A stretch of 64,000 nt of DNA from Cryptomeria japonica. Taxonomy: Eukaryota; Streptophyta; Pinopsida; Cupressales; Cupressaceae. The position numbers were made by a program, and so were the translations under genes. The notes beneath the pieces were generated by a model. It had not been told where the DNA came from, made no database searches, and saw only the letters and a list, made by a program, of their open reading frames with translations. The stretch is from contig NC_081407.1 of assembly GCF_030272615.1 (NCBI RefSeq), positions 373,498,132 to 373,562,131 of the forward strand, in the 5' to 3' direction. This document shows, one piece after another, positions 26,160 through 38,826 of the stretch; the stretch's first letter is position 1, and every line of letters starts with the position of its first letter.

Positions 26160-28280
26160 ATGTCTTAAAGAGTGTTTTTTCAGCTTATATGTATCTTGTA
26201 ATTTTGTTGAATCGTAAATCGTAAAGTGTTTTTGGGTTATAGATTCTTATATAAACATCTTTTGGTTTTGTTGATACGAAATGCCACGGTTTAATCTAGT
26301 TTACATTGTAGAAGGTTTTTGGCTTACAGATTTTGGTATGGATATTGTAAACAATAAAATTCATAAATCTAGAAAACATAAATGAAATTGAAAGTATGAA
26401 ATCAAATCAAATTTCTAATCTATGAATTTCATTGCACAAAGTGACAAGTCATTTCATACTTTCTTGAGGTTTGCAATGTTTTGTCTACATTGGAGAGTGT
26501 GGGTTATGGACTTCTGTACAAATATCTTTTAGTTTGTTTAGATACAAAAATGTCACCATCTAATCTAGTCTACATTGTAGAGAGGATTTTGGTATGGATA
26601 TTGTAAATAGTAAAATTCATAGATCTAGAAAACATGAAATCAAATCGAACTTCTCGTCTATGAATTTCATTGCACCCACATTCTGAAGGCAAAGTGACAA
26701 TTGACTGCATACCTCAAGAAAGTATGATATGATTTGTCACTTTGCCTTTGGAATGTGGGTGAAATTACATTAGCATAATACTAATAAAATGATAAGTAAT
26801 TGATTTGATGGAATGGATTTGTTTGATGTATGATCGATTATTCGAAATGAAGATAATTCTAAATGAGATGAGAATAAGGATGATGATATGAGTTAACTAG
26901 AAAATCAATGAAGTCAACTTGGCTAGAAATATAAATTTATCAATTTGAGTCCTGAAAGGATAACCATGGATTATTCATTTATTTGATGGATAAATGTGCA
27001 CATAAAATTTCAATTTACAAATTGAATTGACTACCAAAAAAAATAAAAATTTGTAGTTTGAAAAAACAAGAATAAATTTCTAAAATGAAGAATTAGGAAA
27101 GAGGAATGAGTTTCTAAAATGAAGAAAAAATAGTTTAGGAAAGAAGAATTAAGTGAAGATTGAGGGGAGAAAATAGATATTATAAGTGGATAATCAATTC
27201 ACATTTAATTAAATAATGAAATATTATTTAGTTAAGTGGATAAATGAATAAAAGATAATAAGAAAATAAAAATTGGATTGGATAAGAGTGCGAATTGATA
27301 AATGAATAAAATGAAGATTAATAAATGATAAATGATAATTAGATGAATCAAAACAATAATTAAGAGGAATAATTTTAGTGTTTATAGATATAGATTGTAA
27401 TTTTGTTTATATTGGATTTTAATATAGCTTTCTTTTGTTTGTAAAGGACACGTCGCTTATGGGCTTTGATGTAGATCCATATATTGTATTTTGTTGATAT
27501 AAGATCTCTCAACAACTTAGATTAGATTGTAGATTTGTTTTTGGCTTATGAGATTTGATAGTAATTTTGTTGATACATGATACCATTATAACTTAGTTGT
27601 TATTATAAAGGTTATTGGCTTATGAGCTTTAGTATGGATAATTGTAATTTTTTTTGACTTTGGATTTTACTATAGCTTAGCCTACATTATATAGGGGTAT
27701 TGATGTGCTTCTATCAGCTCCCACTATAGCTCAATGTGCATTATAAAGCGTTTTTCCCATATTGACTAGTTTTGTTGATACATGATATCACATAGTTTAG
27801 TCTCAATTTTTTTCTAGCTTAAAGGATTTGGTGTGTATATCTTTTATTTTTGTTGATACATGATCTTTATCTAGCTTAGTCTGCATTGTAGATGTGAACA
27901 ATTTGCAATTTTGTTGATACAAGATTTATCTCGAGGTTATTCTACATTGTGGAGTTCTTTGGGTTTTTGGGCTTCGACTAATTTTTTTAGCCTAGCTTAG
28001 TCAACATTTTAAAGTGATTTTAGCTTATAGAATTTGATGTGGATATCTTGTAATTTTGTAGATATAATATTATAAACATTACTGTGGAAATCTTGTAATT
28101 TTTCGCTCTAGGCTAGTCTACATTGTAATGATTATCTTTAGCTTGGAGGCGTGATATGGAGACTTAATTTTGTTGATATAGATCTGGCCTATCTTTATCT
28201 ATATTAGATAATTTTTCCAACTTATGATTTTCTTTATAAATATCTAGAAGTTTTGTTGATACTTGAAATAATGTCTTCCT
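26160..28280. repeat. Degenerate minisatellite of unit B
   Basis: This is the same imperfect array as in unit A, uninterrupted here. Repeated words include TTTTGTTGATA, CTACATTGTAG and GCTTATGAGCTTTG. A block at about 26770-27360 inside it is plain AT-rich DNA shared with unit A. Confidence 0.6.
26672..26761. repeat. Conserved fold-back in repeat unit B
   Basis: Arms 26672-26702 and 26731-26761 are complementary. The loop is shorter than in A, and the stretch TCAAGAAAGTATGATAT before the second arm is the reverse complement of sequence that follows the first arm in unit A. The inner segment is therefore flipped here. Confidence 0.7.
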
Positions 28281-30557
28281 TATTAATACTAGAAATAATG
28301 TCTTCTTTATAATTTTCATCTATTTAAGTAACTAGCATAAAAATGCCTCTTAAAAGACCCAAAAGAGTGAACATTTATTTGAATTTAGAATGCTATGAAA
28401 AAACAGAAAAAATCAAAATATCTGTTCAAACTCATCAGACCCAAAAAGAATGAACATTTATTTGAATTTAGTAGGTTTAATTTTTCTTAAAACCTTCTTG
28501 TTAGACTCATTTAAGATTGTTTTTAGTATGAGATGAAGCAAAGTTCACCTAGACTTTTAATCAAAGTTCCAGCAGGCAAATGCAACTAATGAGATAAATG
28601 CTCGGAGATTCTGGGCTTGAAAAAGGTAAGCATTTTGTTATATTCTGCAAATATCATTATAATGTATAAACAAATTATCACCAAATAGCTTACAATTCCC
28701 TTTTGGATATAATCAATATAATCTTGATACTGAAAAACAGGTCACATCTAAAATAATTATTGAAAACTAATCTAATTTCTCTCTGTGCTTGCCAGTTTCA
28801 TTTTTAAAATATTAAAAAAATAAATGCAGCTCATTCTTTAGCTGTCTCAATGTCAGATTAACTTCAATGTTTATATCACTTTGGTAACCCCTTTTTTAAA
28901 CAATATTACTATATAAAAGAGAGAGTTCTTATTTATGGAGTCGTTTATTTTCCATACAAAATAGCATTTGATGAAAAAGATAAAATCTGTAATCATAATG
29001 GATTTTTACACGGTTTCTATTGGTTTGATCCTCTTATCTGCTTTCTCAATGCTGGAAAAATGCAAAAAATCTGCTGAAAAACAATTGTGTTATGCAAATT
29101 TGTGTTTTTGATCAGATGATGTATGGAGAATAACCGTTGCCCTCATTTACAATGCTATTCCAATTTTATTTCTGATAAATACAATAACAAATTATAAGCA
29201 AGAACACTTCCTCATTGCATGACTTTCAATTATAAAAATTTATATTTTTAATTATTTAATTCAAATTTTAGCACTTATTGATTAGCCATTACACCTATTG
29301 TAATATTTGACTATGAAAATAATGCTCATTTCTACCCCTCTTCCCATTTTAAAAGCACTTTTTATCTTCTACAACTTTATTTTTCTCTCTTCATGCCCCC
29401 TTTGGGAAACTCTTCAAAGAAAAAATGCAAGATCATTGGTATTCTTTTATTCCTTGGAGCTACCTAAAGCTCTTGGAAGGAATAACAGAGCTTGCAAATC
29501 TTTGAAATCTTTGAAATCTATTGAGGAACTTCTTATGTCAAGTAATATTATTCTATTAAAATATTAATATTTGCTTTTATTTGACATTGTTTGCTCTTGG
29601 TGTTTTAGGTAGCTCATTGGTGTAAATCAATCTTTTTTATTATCATTATTTTATTAAGAATGGTGATTTTCTTTGTAGGTCAAGATTGACACCATTATCA
29701 TTGAAATTTTTATATCACTAGTCTTTATTCCATAATGCACATAGGTGTAAGAGCACACACTATTTATTGTTTCTTTTATCTTGGTTGTTTGTAAATGCCA
29801 AATGACCAAAATAAGGGGTTGATAGAGGCAAACCACTAAACAACCCCAACAATTTCCTATGTTTATATGAGTGTAAAGATTAGATTAGGTCTTCATCAAA
29901 ATCCACATGTTATGGGACATTATGTTGCCACTATTGTACATGCGGCAACACAATGCATAGTAGTCCACACTACACATCAATGTCCTCGGTAGTGAGCTTC
30001 AACATTTGGTAACAAGTTCCTTTTTGTGATTATTTAATGTCACTATTGTCATACATGTTAATAAATTTTATATCATTCATTGCATGGCCTCTTTGTATTT
30101 TATTTAATATTTAATAGTTACAAAAAGAATAACTTTATTTCCAGTTTTTGCCCAAAATTATTTTTTAAGTTTCATGATATCTTTTCAGTCCAATTTTGTA
30201 TTAGATAAGAGAGTTATTTCACTTTCAAGTAACAAGGAAAATTAATTAATTGAAAGTAGGGATCTTTAGTTAAAGTTGTTTTCTACTTTCCTTACAGTCA
30301 TATAAACTAGAAAACTCCAAAAAAAAATGAAGGAAACGTGAAAATATCCTTAAAAAAAAAACATCTATATTTGAACCCTTATTAAAGAGAAGGCCAAAAA
30401 GTGGAGTAAAATAATAAAATAGTTGGATGATAGATCAAAATACATTGCAAATTAAATAAAAACACATAAGAAGACAAACACATAGAAAACTAAGAAGCAC
30501 ACAAGAAGTACAAATTGGAAACCTATTTTATAGAAATTAGGACCTACATACAAAATT

Positions 30558-31730
30558 TGTTGGCAATTTTGATGTTTATGTTGTAATTGTCATTGATGGA
30601 CACACACTTGTATTGAGATCCCCTTTATATGTATGAGCTCATGCTCAACCGGTATTTGTTCCAACCGGTATGTTGTACTCTAGTCTTTAGACTAGTAGTG
30701 ATTTTGCATAATGTGTTTTCCCGGTCTGAAGCGGCATGTCGACCCCAAGCGGTTCGCAGATCACAAGCGGTACAAGGAAGCAAAGCGGCACAACACATTC
30801 TTACCAATCTTCATTTCTGTCAAACCGGCAACCGACATTTTTGTCAAACCAGCAACTGGCATTTTGTATGAACCGGTAACATTTTGTGATGAGTTACCAA
30901 TCCACCGATTGTTTGACAGTGCCGACACATTGACGGTGATTCTTGTGTCGTGTTATTGAGTATGTCTAGATTCACTGAACCTAGGAAATTGTAATGTAAT
31001 CCTATTGGACCGACATGAAATTAGATTCCTTTAAAAGGACATCATGTCTAGGGTTTTAAAAGTTGTTGAAAGAGCTGCGAATAGGGTTTATGTTGAGCTA
31101 GGGTTTAAGGTGAAAGAGTAGAGCGATCTTATGAGAGGAGATCGAGTTGTAACTCAGAGTGAGATAGAGAAGACTGAAGTAATGCTGGAATGCATTAGCT
31201 GTGAGCATACTGGATCTAACCAAGCAGTTTGTGCTAGTAGATAGATCAAACACTTGTTGATTACTCACATCTTTGACAAGTTTGTAGCCCTTAACCAGGT
31301 AGGCCTCAAAGCCTTTGTAAAATCCTCTAACAAGGTGGTTCACACATGTGAATCTAAAATCCTCTAACAAGGTAGTCTTTAATCGGACTTATCTCCTAAC
31401 AGAGATTGAGATTCTTAACAGGATTTGTTCTAGTGAAGAACATTGTAAGACCTTAACCGGTCTGGTTTCTATTCTGCAGATAGTGACTTGTGAGTTCCAT
31501 CTCACCGTGGTTTTTCCCAGTTGGGTTTCCACATCAAATATCTTGTGTTGTGGTTGTATTGCTTTTGTGAGTGAATGGTTTATTCGCATTTTGGTTTGTA
31601 TGTGTGATAACTGGTTTGATTGTCAGACTGCTTTACCGGTTTATCTCTAGACTGTGTAAGTGTTTTAGTGCAAAGATTTTTGGCATACTAATTCACCCCC
31701 CCCCCCCCCCCCCCCTCTTAGTATTCATCA
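30558..31730 (+). mobile_element. Copia-type solo LTR (1173 bp)
   Basis: It begins TGTTGGCA, ends TTCATCA and is flanked by AAATT at 30553-30557 and 31731-31735. Unit B reads through this site without the insertion. It carries the same pair of boxes as the Copia LTRs here: TTTTTCCCAGTTGGGTTTCC at about 31511-31530 and a C-tract followed by CTCTTAGT near its end. It also has a cluster of CTAACAAGGTA-like repeats and several AACCGGT motifs. Confidence 0.88.
31696..31715. repeat. Run of 20 cytosines
   Basis: An unbroken C20 tract lies at the conserved C-rich box near the 3' end of the solo LTR. The equivalent G/C runs in other LTRs of this window are 5-11 bases. Confidence 0.9.
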
Positions 31731-34700
31731 AAATTTTGGTCAAAATAGAACCCCATACTAGGCCATTGATATTCCAAAATGACTTGGTGTTTAGTCAACT
31801 ATATGGCTTATCTAGGCTGTCAACCTAGTCCAAATTGTTAAAAAATACAAAATCGCATATATAGATCTCTTCCAAACAATTAATGTTGATCTCATAGAAA
31901 CTATTGTAGGACTATAAGGTGAAGGATAATTCATCATAAAAAAATTATAAACACTAACGTGGGTTCACTCTTTTAGGAAATATTGTTCAATCAATGTTCT
32001 TAATTGAAAACTTAGTATTTACTATGTAATTAGGCATAGAAGGCCCAATTTATCATTTTTTTGGAGGGAATTCAAGAAGGAAAACTAGCTCACCTCAACT
32101 ACCCTTATTAATGCACACCCTATAAAAAAACAAGCTTGATTGGAGAAAAAGATTAGGTGAACTAGTAATCACTTGCCACCAAAGATTGCTTCTCCAAGCC
32201 CAATGAGGTCCAACTTTTTTTGAGAGATCAAGAGTGAATAGGTTCATCTAAATGTGGCAGTCACTTATTGAGATTATATTTGAGACACATGTCTTAAAAC
32301 CCAAAAATAAATGGTTTTGTGCTGGACTTAAGAGATGTGATCTAATTGGTTGATTTGGAAAAAGGTAAAAAAGATGGTTATAAAGAAGGAGTAAGAGGAT
32401 CATGAAAAACAAAAATACACTTGGTGGAAGGATAAGTAAATAGAGAAAACATTAAATTTAAATAAAAAACATAAGCAAGGAGTTAGGATGATCAAAAGGA
32501 ACTAGGATTAGCTATAGGAGGGCAACAATTATGGTTGAAACAAGGGGTAGTAAGTAAAAAATATACAAGACAAAATAAGTGTAAAATAAATCAACAAGAA
32601 TTTTAGAGTACTATGCAATTTTTGATCTTTTTGATCTTACACTCCCATCAGTAACAAATGAATTTAGGAAAATAAAATTTAGCATTCCTACACTATCATG
32701 TCCAACCTCAGGTGAGGTGGTGAGTTGATTAGCATGGCACCAAATTGCCATTACTGTGGTTTGAAGTAGAAATGTAGAAACGTTAACTTTTTGTAAACAA
32801 ATGGTATCAAAAGGGAAAACCTATTAAAAAGTGATACATATAAAAACTTACATGAAGATTCTATAATGTCACACACATTCCATGTGCTAAGATGCCCATC
32901 TAGAGGGTTCCTCCATAGATAGCTCTATATGGACATTGTTGTTTTTTAACATTATAAACTTATTTCCTTAAATTGAATGTTGATTTAGAAATAGATAGTT
33001 TCTAATAAAAATAGAACAAATGTTTTCATTGAAGCATCCCTTTCTAAACCCTTGTTAATTCATGGGCTTTGAGAGAACCTAAAGGGTTCAATAACCGTAG
33101 AAAATTTTCCAAAAAGATATGGTATTTGAAAATGATAGAGTTGTTCCTCTTTGAACATAATTCTTAATTTTAAATGGGGGACCATTAGGTTTAGTTGGAT
33201 TAGTGGAAATAGATTTTTTTTCCTCCCACTATGGTCTAACTAGCCTCTTAAACTAGTGGGGTGAAGCATCTACCTCAAGCATGGGAGATATTCATGGTAT
33301 AAGAAAAAGCTTTGTGATCTTGCATGATCAAGACATTGACAATAAAAGTAAGTGTTTGGAAGGTTGGATAATTTACTCTACGGAAGAATAGAAAGGAAAG
33401 TGAACACTTGGGAGATTAACCAAATAAGAAACAATAAGGGAATCTTACTATAACACTTTTAAATTCTAGGCCTAACAAGATAATACTAGAAGGGTATTCT
33501 CCACAAACTAACTACTAGACTAGTTGAGGATCGTATTGACTTACTATAGGTCACCAAAAGAAAACTAAAAAGAAAACCTGATATTTCTAACCCTAGTGAG
33601 ATTGATGCATGGAGCTCCCAAAAATACTTGACCCAAACAAAAAAAGATTGCTTAGATGGGATTTTACCAACATAATATATGTAATAATGATCTAGCTTAA
33701 ATTGTACCAATTCTAAATAGTTTCAACATCAACTTGAAAAATTACATCAAAATTAAAAATATTACCTTAAAAAAATTTCGAATGAACTTTCATTCTTTCT
33801 TAAGTTCCATCCTTACCACCACATGCAACAATAATTGTAGATGGCATGACATTGGCCATTTAAGTAATCCTTAAACCATCCAGATTAAGTGTGAAATAAT
33901 ATGGTGAACCTTGAGATACTATTGCTAAATTAGTATGGAGAGAGGAGAGGAGCAAAACAATCCTCGTATCATATGCTTAACAAACTATATGCATGCACAA
34001 GCCAAATAGATTCTAGGACATAGATGAGGGTTTAAATAACTTATTGTCAAACATTTCAACTTCTATTTCTTTTATAGTAGAAAGTTAGTGATAAATTATA
34101 TGTCAAGACAATTAAGCAAAAAACCACCACTACCAATCTCATCAATCACATTTCAATGTATAAGTTTCTGATTTTGTTATCAAGGTGAGTCAACATGTCT
34201 CTGTTGCAGTTACTGAAGACCATTATTTATGTTGTATCTTGTGGACACAAGCTTAATGTCACCTGTTGTATCTTATGGATGTAAGTAGTTAACTCAACAT
34301 TGTCTAAAGCTTTACACTTACATTCAGCTTTAAGAATTTGATTTAAGGTCATTTGACATTTTTTTTATGTTGAGACTTAGATCTTTTGCAATTTGAGTCA
34401 CCATATAATGAATTTAGAATCTTTTTGGTCTAGTTGTTATTGATTGTCTTATGACCAGTTAAACAAGGTAACACTGACTAATTTTTCTTAATTTGGCTTA
34501 CCAATTTCGCTACATACTGATGAATTTGAAATGTTTTCTTCAATACTCTTGAATGTTCGACACAACTAGGAAGAATGCTGACAAAAGTTGTGAAATTTGG
34601 CTTTACACCTGCCAATTGCACTTGCTTCAAAATGTGTACATCCTCTTTAAAACATGTGTTTTATGTATATCTTATAATAATGGTATTTCATGTGACCACA

Positions 34701-35010
34701 TTTCGTTGAAGGATTTTATATTTTTTATACTTTCATATGATACAAAAACTCATACATAATCTAATCCAGAAACTTCACAGCTCAGTACCAAAACATTTTC
34801 AAATATTATATTTTTTTCAAATTCTTATTCCAGTATGCTTTGATGTGTCCATTCCCTATTTGAAAGGCCACATTTTAGAATAGGGAAAGAGGACGCTTAC
34901 AAAGGTTATGCAAAAACATTTTCAGCAAACCCATTTTGTTCATTCTATGCTCCTATTACAGTCTAAAAGTACACATCTATTTTAGGTGTTCTATCAAACA
35001 GTTCACGAGT

Positions 35011-35940
35011 CTTGTCCATGCTTTCCATAGTAGTATTGTTCTAGTAGTAACGATGGTAGGAAAGATTAATTATTGATATTTTTTCAAATCTGATCTAATT
35101 TATATTTAGGGTTAAGTATTAGAGTATCTTGGCATTCAAATAGAAGGTCTTAGATTGGAGTACTAATAAGTCTGTACAAAATAACTTAAATTCAGCTGAT
35201 CAAAGAGGTTTTTTTTTTTCTATCTTATGGGCTTCAAAGTGGATATCTTTTAATTTTGTTGATACTTAATTATATTGGAGTTTATTCTATATTGTATAGT
35301 GTTTTTGAGTTAGACTTATGTATAAATATCTTCTAGTTTTGTTGATTCAGAATGTCACCATCTAATCTAATCTAATCCAATCTAATCTAATCTAATCTAA
35401 TCTAATCTAATCTAATCTAATCTAATCTAATCTACATTGCAGTATTGTTCTAGTAGTAGTATTGTTGTCCATGCTTTCCATCTTCTTGTCCATGCTTTCC
35501 ATAGTAGTATTGTTCTGGTAGTAATGATGGTAGGAAAGAATAATTAATTGATTTAGAATGTCACCATCTTCTTGTCCATGCTTTCCATAGTAGAATTGTT
35601 CTGGTAGTAACGATGGTAGGAAAGATTAATTAATTGATATTTTTTTAAAATTTTGATCTAATTTATATATAGGGTTAAGTATTAGAGTATCTTGGTGTTC
35701 AAATAGAAGGTCTTAGATTGGAGTACTAATAGGTCTGTACAAATTAACTTAAATTCAACTGATCAAAGAGGTTTTTTTTTTGTCTTATGGGCTTCAGAGT
35801 GGATATCTTTTGATTTTGTTGATACTTAATTATATTGGAGTTTATTCTATATTGTAGAGTGTTTTTGAGTTAGGGACTTCTGTATAAATATTTTCTAGTT
35901 TTGTTGATTCAAAATGTCACCATCTAATCTAATTTAATCT
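35011..35940. repeat. Local duplication of about 560 bp in unit C
   Basis: The text from CTTGTCCATGCTTTCC at 35011 recurs at 35571, with a short third fragment near 35480. Both long copies continue through the TTTTGTTGATACTTAATT words to the CACCATCTAATC motif. Units A and B have this region once. Confidence 0.75.
35361..35434. repeat. (TCTAA)n microsatellite
   Basis: About 15 consecutive TCTAA units, with one TCCAA variant, expand a CATCTAATC word that is short in units A and B. Confidence 0.92.
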
Positions 35941-36057
35941 ACATTGTAGAGGGTTTTTGGTATGGATATTGTAAATAATAAAATTTATAAAATTAGAAAA
36001 TATAAATGAAATTAAAAACATAAAATCAAATCAATCTTCTAATCTATAAATGTCATT

Positions 36058-36175
36058 GCACCCACATTCCAAGGGCTATGTGACAAATCATGTCATACTT
36101 TCTTGAGATTTGCAATGAAGTACATAGATTAGAGGTTTGATTTGATTTGTCACTTTGCCTTCAAAATGTGGGTGC
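36058..36175. repeat. Conserved fold-back in repeat unit C
   Basis: Arms 36058-36088 and 36144-36175 match those of units A and B with more mismatches. The loop has the A-type orientation. Confidence 0.65.
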
Positions 36176-36799
36176 AATCTCAATATCATAATATTGTTAA
36201 TATGATAAGTAGTTGATTCAAGAGAATGGACTTGTTTCGTGTATGATCTAGATTATTCAAAATGATGAAGAGAAGAATGAGTGAGATGGGATGAAGATGA
36301 GGACACAAGTTAACTAGAAAATTAGTGGAATCAACTCAATTATAAATAAAAAATTGTCAATTTGAGTCATAAAAGAATAATAATAGATCATTCATTGATT
36401 TGATGGATAAATTTGCACATAAATTTTTTATTTACAGTGTGATTTGACGAAAAAAAAGAAGAAGAAGTTTCTAATTTGAAGAAAGAAGAATAAGTTTCTA
36501 AAAAGAAAAAAGTTAATTTAGGAAAAAAGAATAAGCTTCTAAAATGAAGAAGAGTCAATTTAGGAAAGAAAAATAAGTTTCCAAATAAACTTTAAAGAGA
36601 CAAAAATAAAAATAATAAGCATGGTTAATTAATTCATATGCAATTTAATAATAAAATATAATTTAGTTAAGTGGATAAATAATAAAGAGAATAATTTCGA
36701 TGTCTACATATATAGATTGTAATTTTTCTTATATCGAATCTTAGTATAGCGTTCTTTGCTTATAGAGTAGATGTTGCTTATGTGCTTTGATGTGGATCC

Positions 36800-37907
36800 T
36801 GTTAGGATAACCAGTGGAAAACTGAGGGGGGGGGTTGTGAATCAGTTGTCAATAGATTATATTAATCAAACCACTTTATAACCTTTAACCGAAGCACATA
36901 AACATTAAATAGTGGAATAGCAGAAATAGATATCGGTAAGCAATAAAGCTTAAGAATGAAATAGAGAATTAAAACAATGCAACCATACCACATAACACCA
37001 TGATTTGTACGTGAAAAAATCGGTAAAGGGGAAAACCATGGTGGGAAGCCTACCCACAGTCAGATGATACTTTTGCAGAAAGTATGTGATACAATAAGGG
37101 GCCTGCACATGCAGGAAGGCACACTGCCTAGAGCATACTACTCATTACAAAGGAGTCTCACTGACTATAGAGAGGTTATAACCACCTCAATATAATTGGA
37201 CAACAATCCAGAAGAATGAACTGCCAAAGATGGCATCTACCATGCCTGATTACAGTCCTGGTTAAGCTTAATACTGGAGGCCTTTGACCTCTTACTTAAG
37301 CCCAATTCGATCACCTATGATCGACCAAGTTTCCTTCGGATATGATATTTCATTCCACGACCACGAACATTGCCTTTTCATTCCCATGATCGACAATGAG
37401 ATCTTACATCAATTTATACAATCCCTAAGGCTAAAACAAATTAGGTCGGCCACCTAAAAGATATTACAATAAGATCATTACATACATCCATATCACAATG
37501 ATATGCCATGTCGGCTTTAGAACAAAACAACATTAACCAATCCATAAAACATCTCGGTAATGTGTAGAGAACACGTTAACATGATACCGGTCCATAACCT
37601 AGATAGGTATCGGACCTAATATGGGTCCACCACACTAAAGCAATGTCTCCAATCAGTTCAGGCATGATCAAGGATCACCTTCTGCATCCCGAATTCCATC
37701 TAGAAGCCGTACCAACACCACTTATGCATCCTGTCAAATATTATCAGTAAAAGCTCTATTGGTAAAACCTTAAACCCTTACCGGTAACACTTGTTCTTCT
37801 ACTGGTAACCAAAACTTGTCTGCCAGTAACCAACCATAACAACTAGTGTTGACATCAATGACAAAACATCCATGCAACACATAATCAATTCCTCCATATT
37901 TCCAACA
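36800..37907 (-). repeat. 3' LTR of Copia 2
   Basis: This 1108-bp LTR begins TGTTAGGATAACC and ends TTTCCAACA on the plus strand. It matches 42511-43619 throughout. Confidence 0.95.
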
Positions 37908-37919
37908 TTCTCCCCCTTT
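37908..37919 (-). other. Polypurine tract of Copia 2
   Basis: In element orientation this reads AAAGGGGGAGAA immediately before the 3' LTR, identical to the tract of Copia 1. Confidence 0.88.
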
Positions 37920-38256
37920 AGCATTGATGGAAACACTATATGTGAAAAAGAAAACATCTAAGTGCCAAGAAATGCCAAAAATTTCTCAAAGAAGATATAA
38001 CAATGAAAAATTGAAAAATCTCAGCAACTCCCCCTTAGGAGTGCAGTCCAATTTAAAACTGATTTGAATCCCATAAACATTATTTTTCACATATAACTCT
38101 CCCCCTTTGACATCAATGCCAAAGATATGACATAGATATCAAAATTATGTGAATCTCAAAGTTGACTACTCCCCCTGAGTAGTAGCACCACAACATCAAC
38201 CCAGAGCAAAGGATAAAGCTGATGATGCATACCAGACTGATGGTCTGCTCCATCAA

Positions 38257-38790
38257 TTAAGTTTTTTCTAGAGGGGTAGATACCCCTAACCTGTCTCTCA
38301 AATACTCAAATGATTCCTTAGACATCGGTTTAGTGAATATATCTACAATATGTTCTTTAGTGTTCACATAAACCAATTTGACTTCCTTTTCTTCCACCTT
38401 GTCCTTCAGAAAGTTATATTTTATTGAAATCTGCTCAGTCTTAGAGTGAAATACCAGATTCTTAGACATGTCAATAGGTACAGAGTTATCACAATAGATA
38501 ACTACCGGTTCACTATAATTTACCTTGATATCCTTCAACATTTTCTTCATCCACAAGACTTGAGTGCAATTAGTTGCTGCTGCAACATATTCGGCTTCTG
38601 CAGTAGATAAAGAAATGCATGAGTATTTTTTGCTGATCCTTGAAACCAATTTCTTTCCAAGAAAGAAAGCTCCACCAGAAGTGCTCTTCCTGTCATCAGT
38701 ATCTCCTGCCCAATTTGAAACTGTATATGCACATAAAGTGAAGTTATCATCTCTAGAATACCATAAGCCATATTTTGTTGTTCCTTGCAA
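38257..38790 (-). pseudogene. Copia 2 RNase H and pol C-terminus
   Basis: A 177-codon open segment runs from the end of the reverse transcriptase (QGTTKYGLWYS) through ADWAG-equivalent sequence (SNWAGDTDDRKST) and CISLSTAEAEYVAA. It continues with IYCDN..PIDMSKN to the terminal DIFTKPMS and LGV. The main Copia RNase H motifs are all visible, so this domain is the best preserved part of the element. A stop at about 38824-38826 separates it from the reverse transcriptase. Confidence 0.92.
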
Positions 38791-38826
38791 GTACCGGAAT
38801 ATCCTCTTTGTTGGACATTCATGATT

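Larger units (their letters stand above)
17796..28800. repeat. Large repeat unit, copy B (interrupted by a solo LTR)
   Basis: Copy B is colinear with copy A from about 18045 and with copy C from about 17800 (AAATGCAACTC). It lacks about 0.7 kb that A (about 11294-12020) and C (about 33880-34830) keep, with a clean join near 25640. It also ends early at about 28800, missing the tail seen in A (about 16540-16873) and C (about 63690-64000). Without the solo LTR it is about 6.8 kb. No conserved reading frame was found. Confidence 0.8.

Noticed and set aside
38547..38822. Alternative minus-strand frame overlapping the Copia 2 RNase H
   Set aside because: It overlaps the clearly homologous RNase H frame at 38257-38790 and has no motif of its own.
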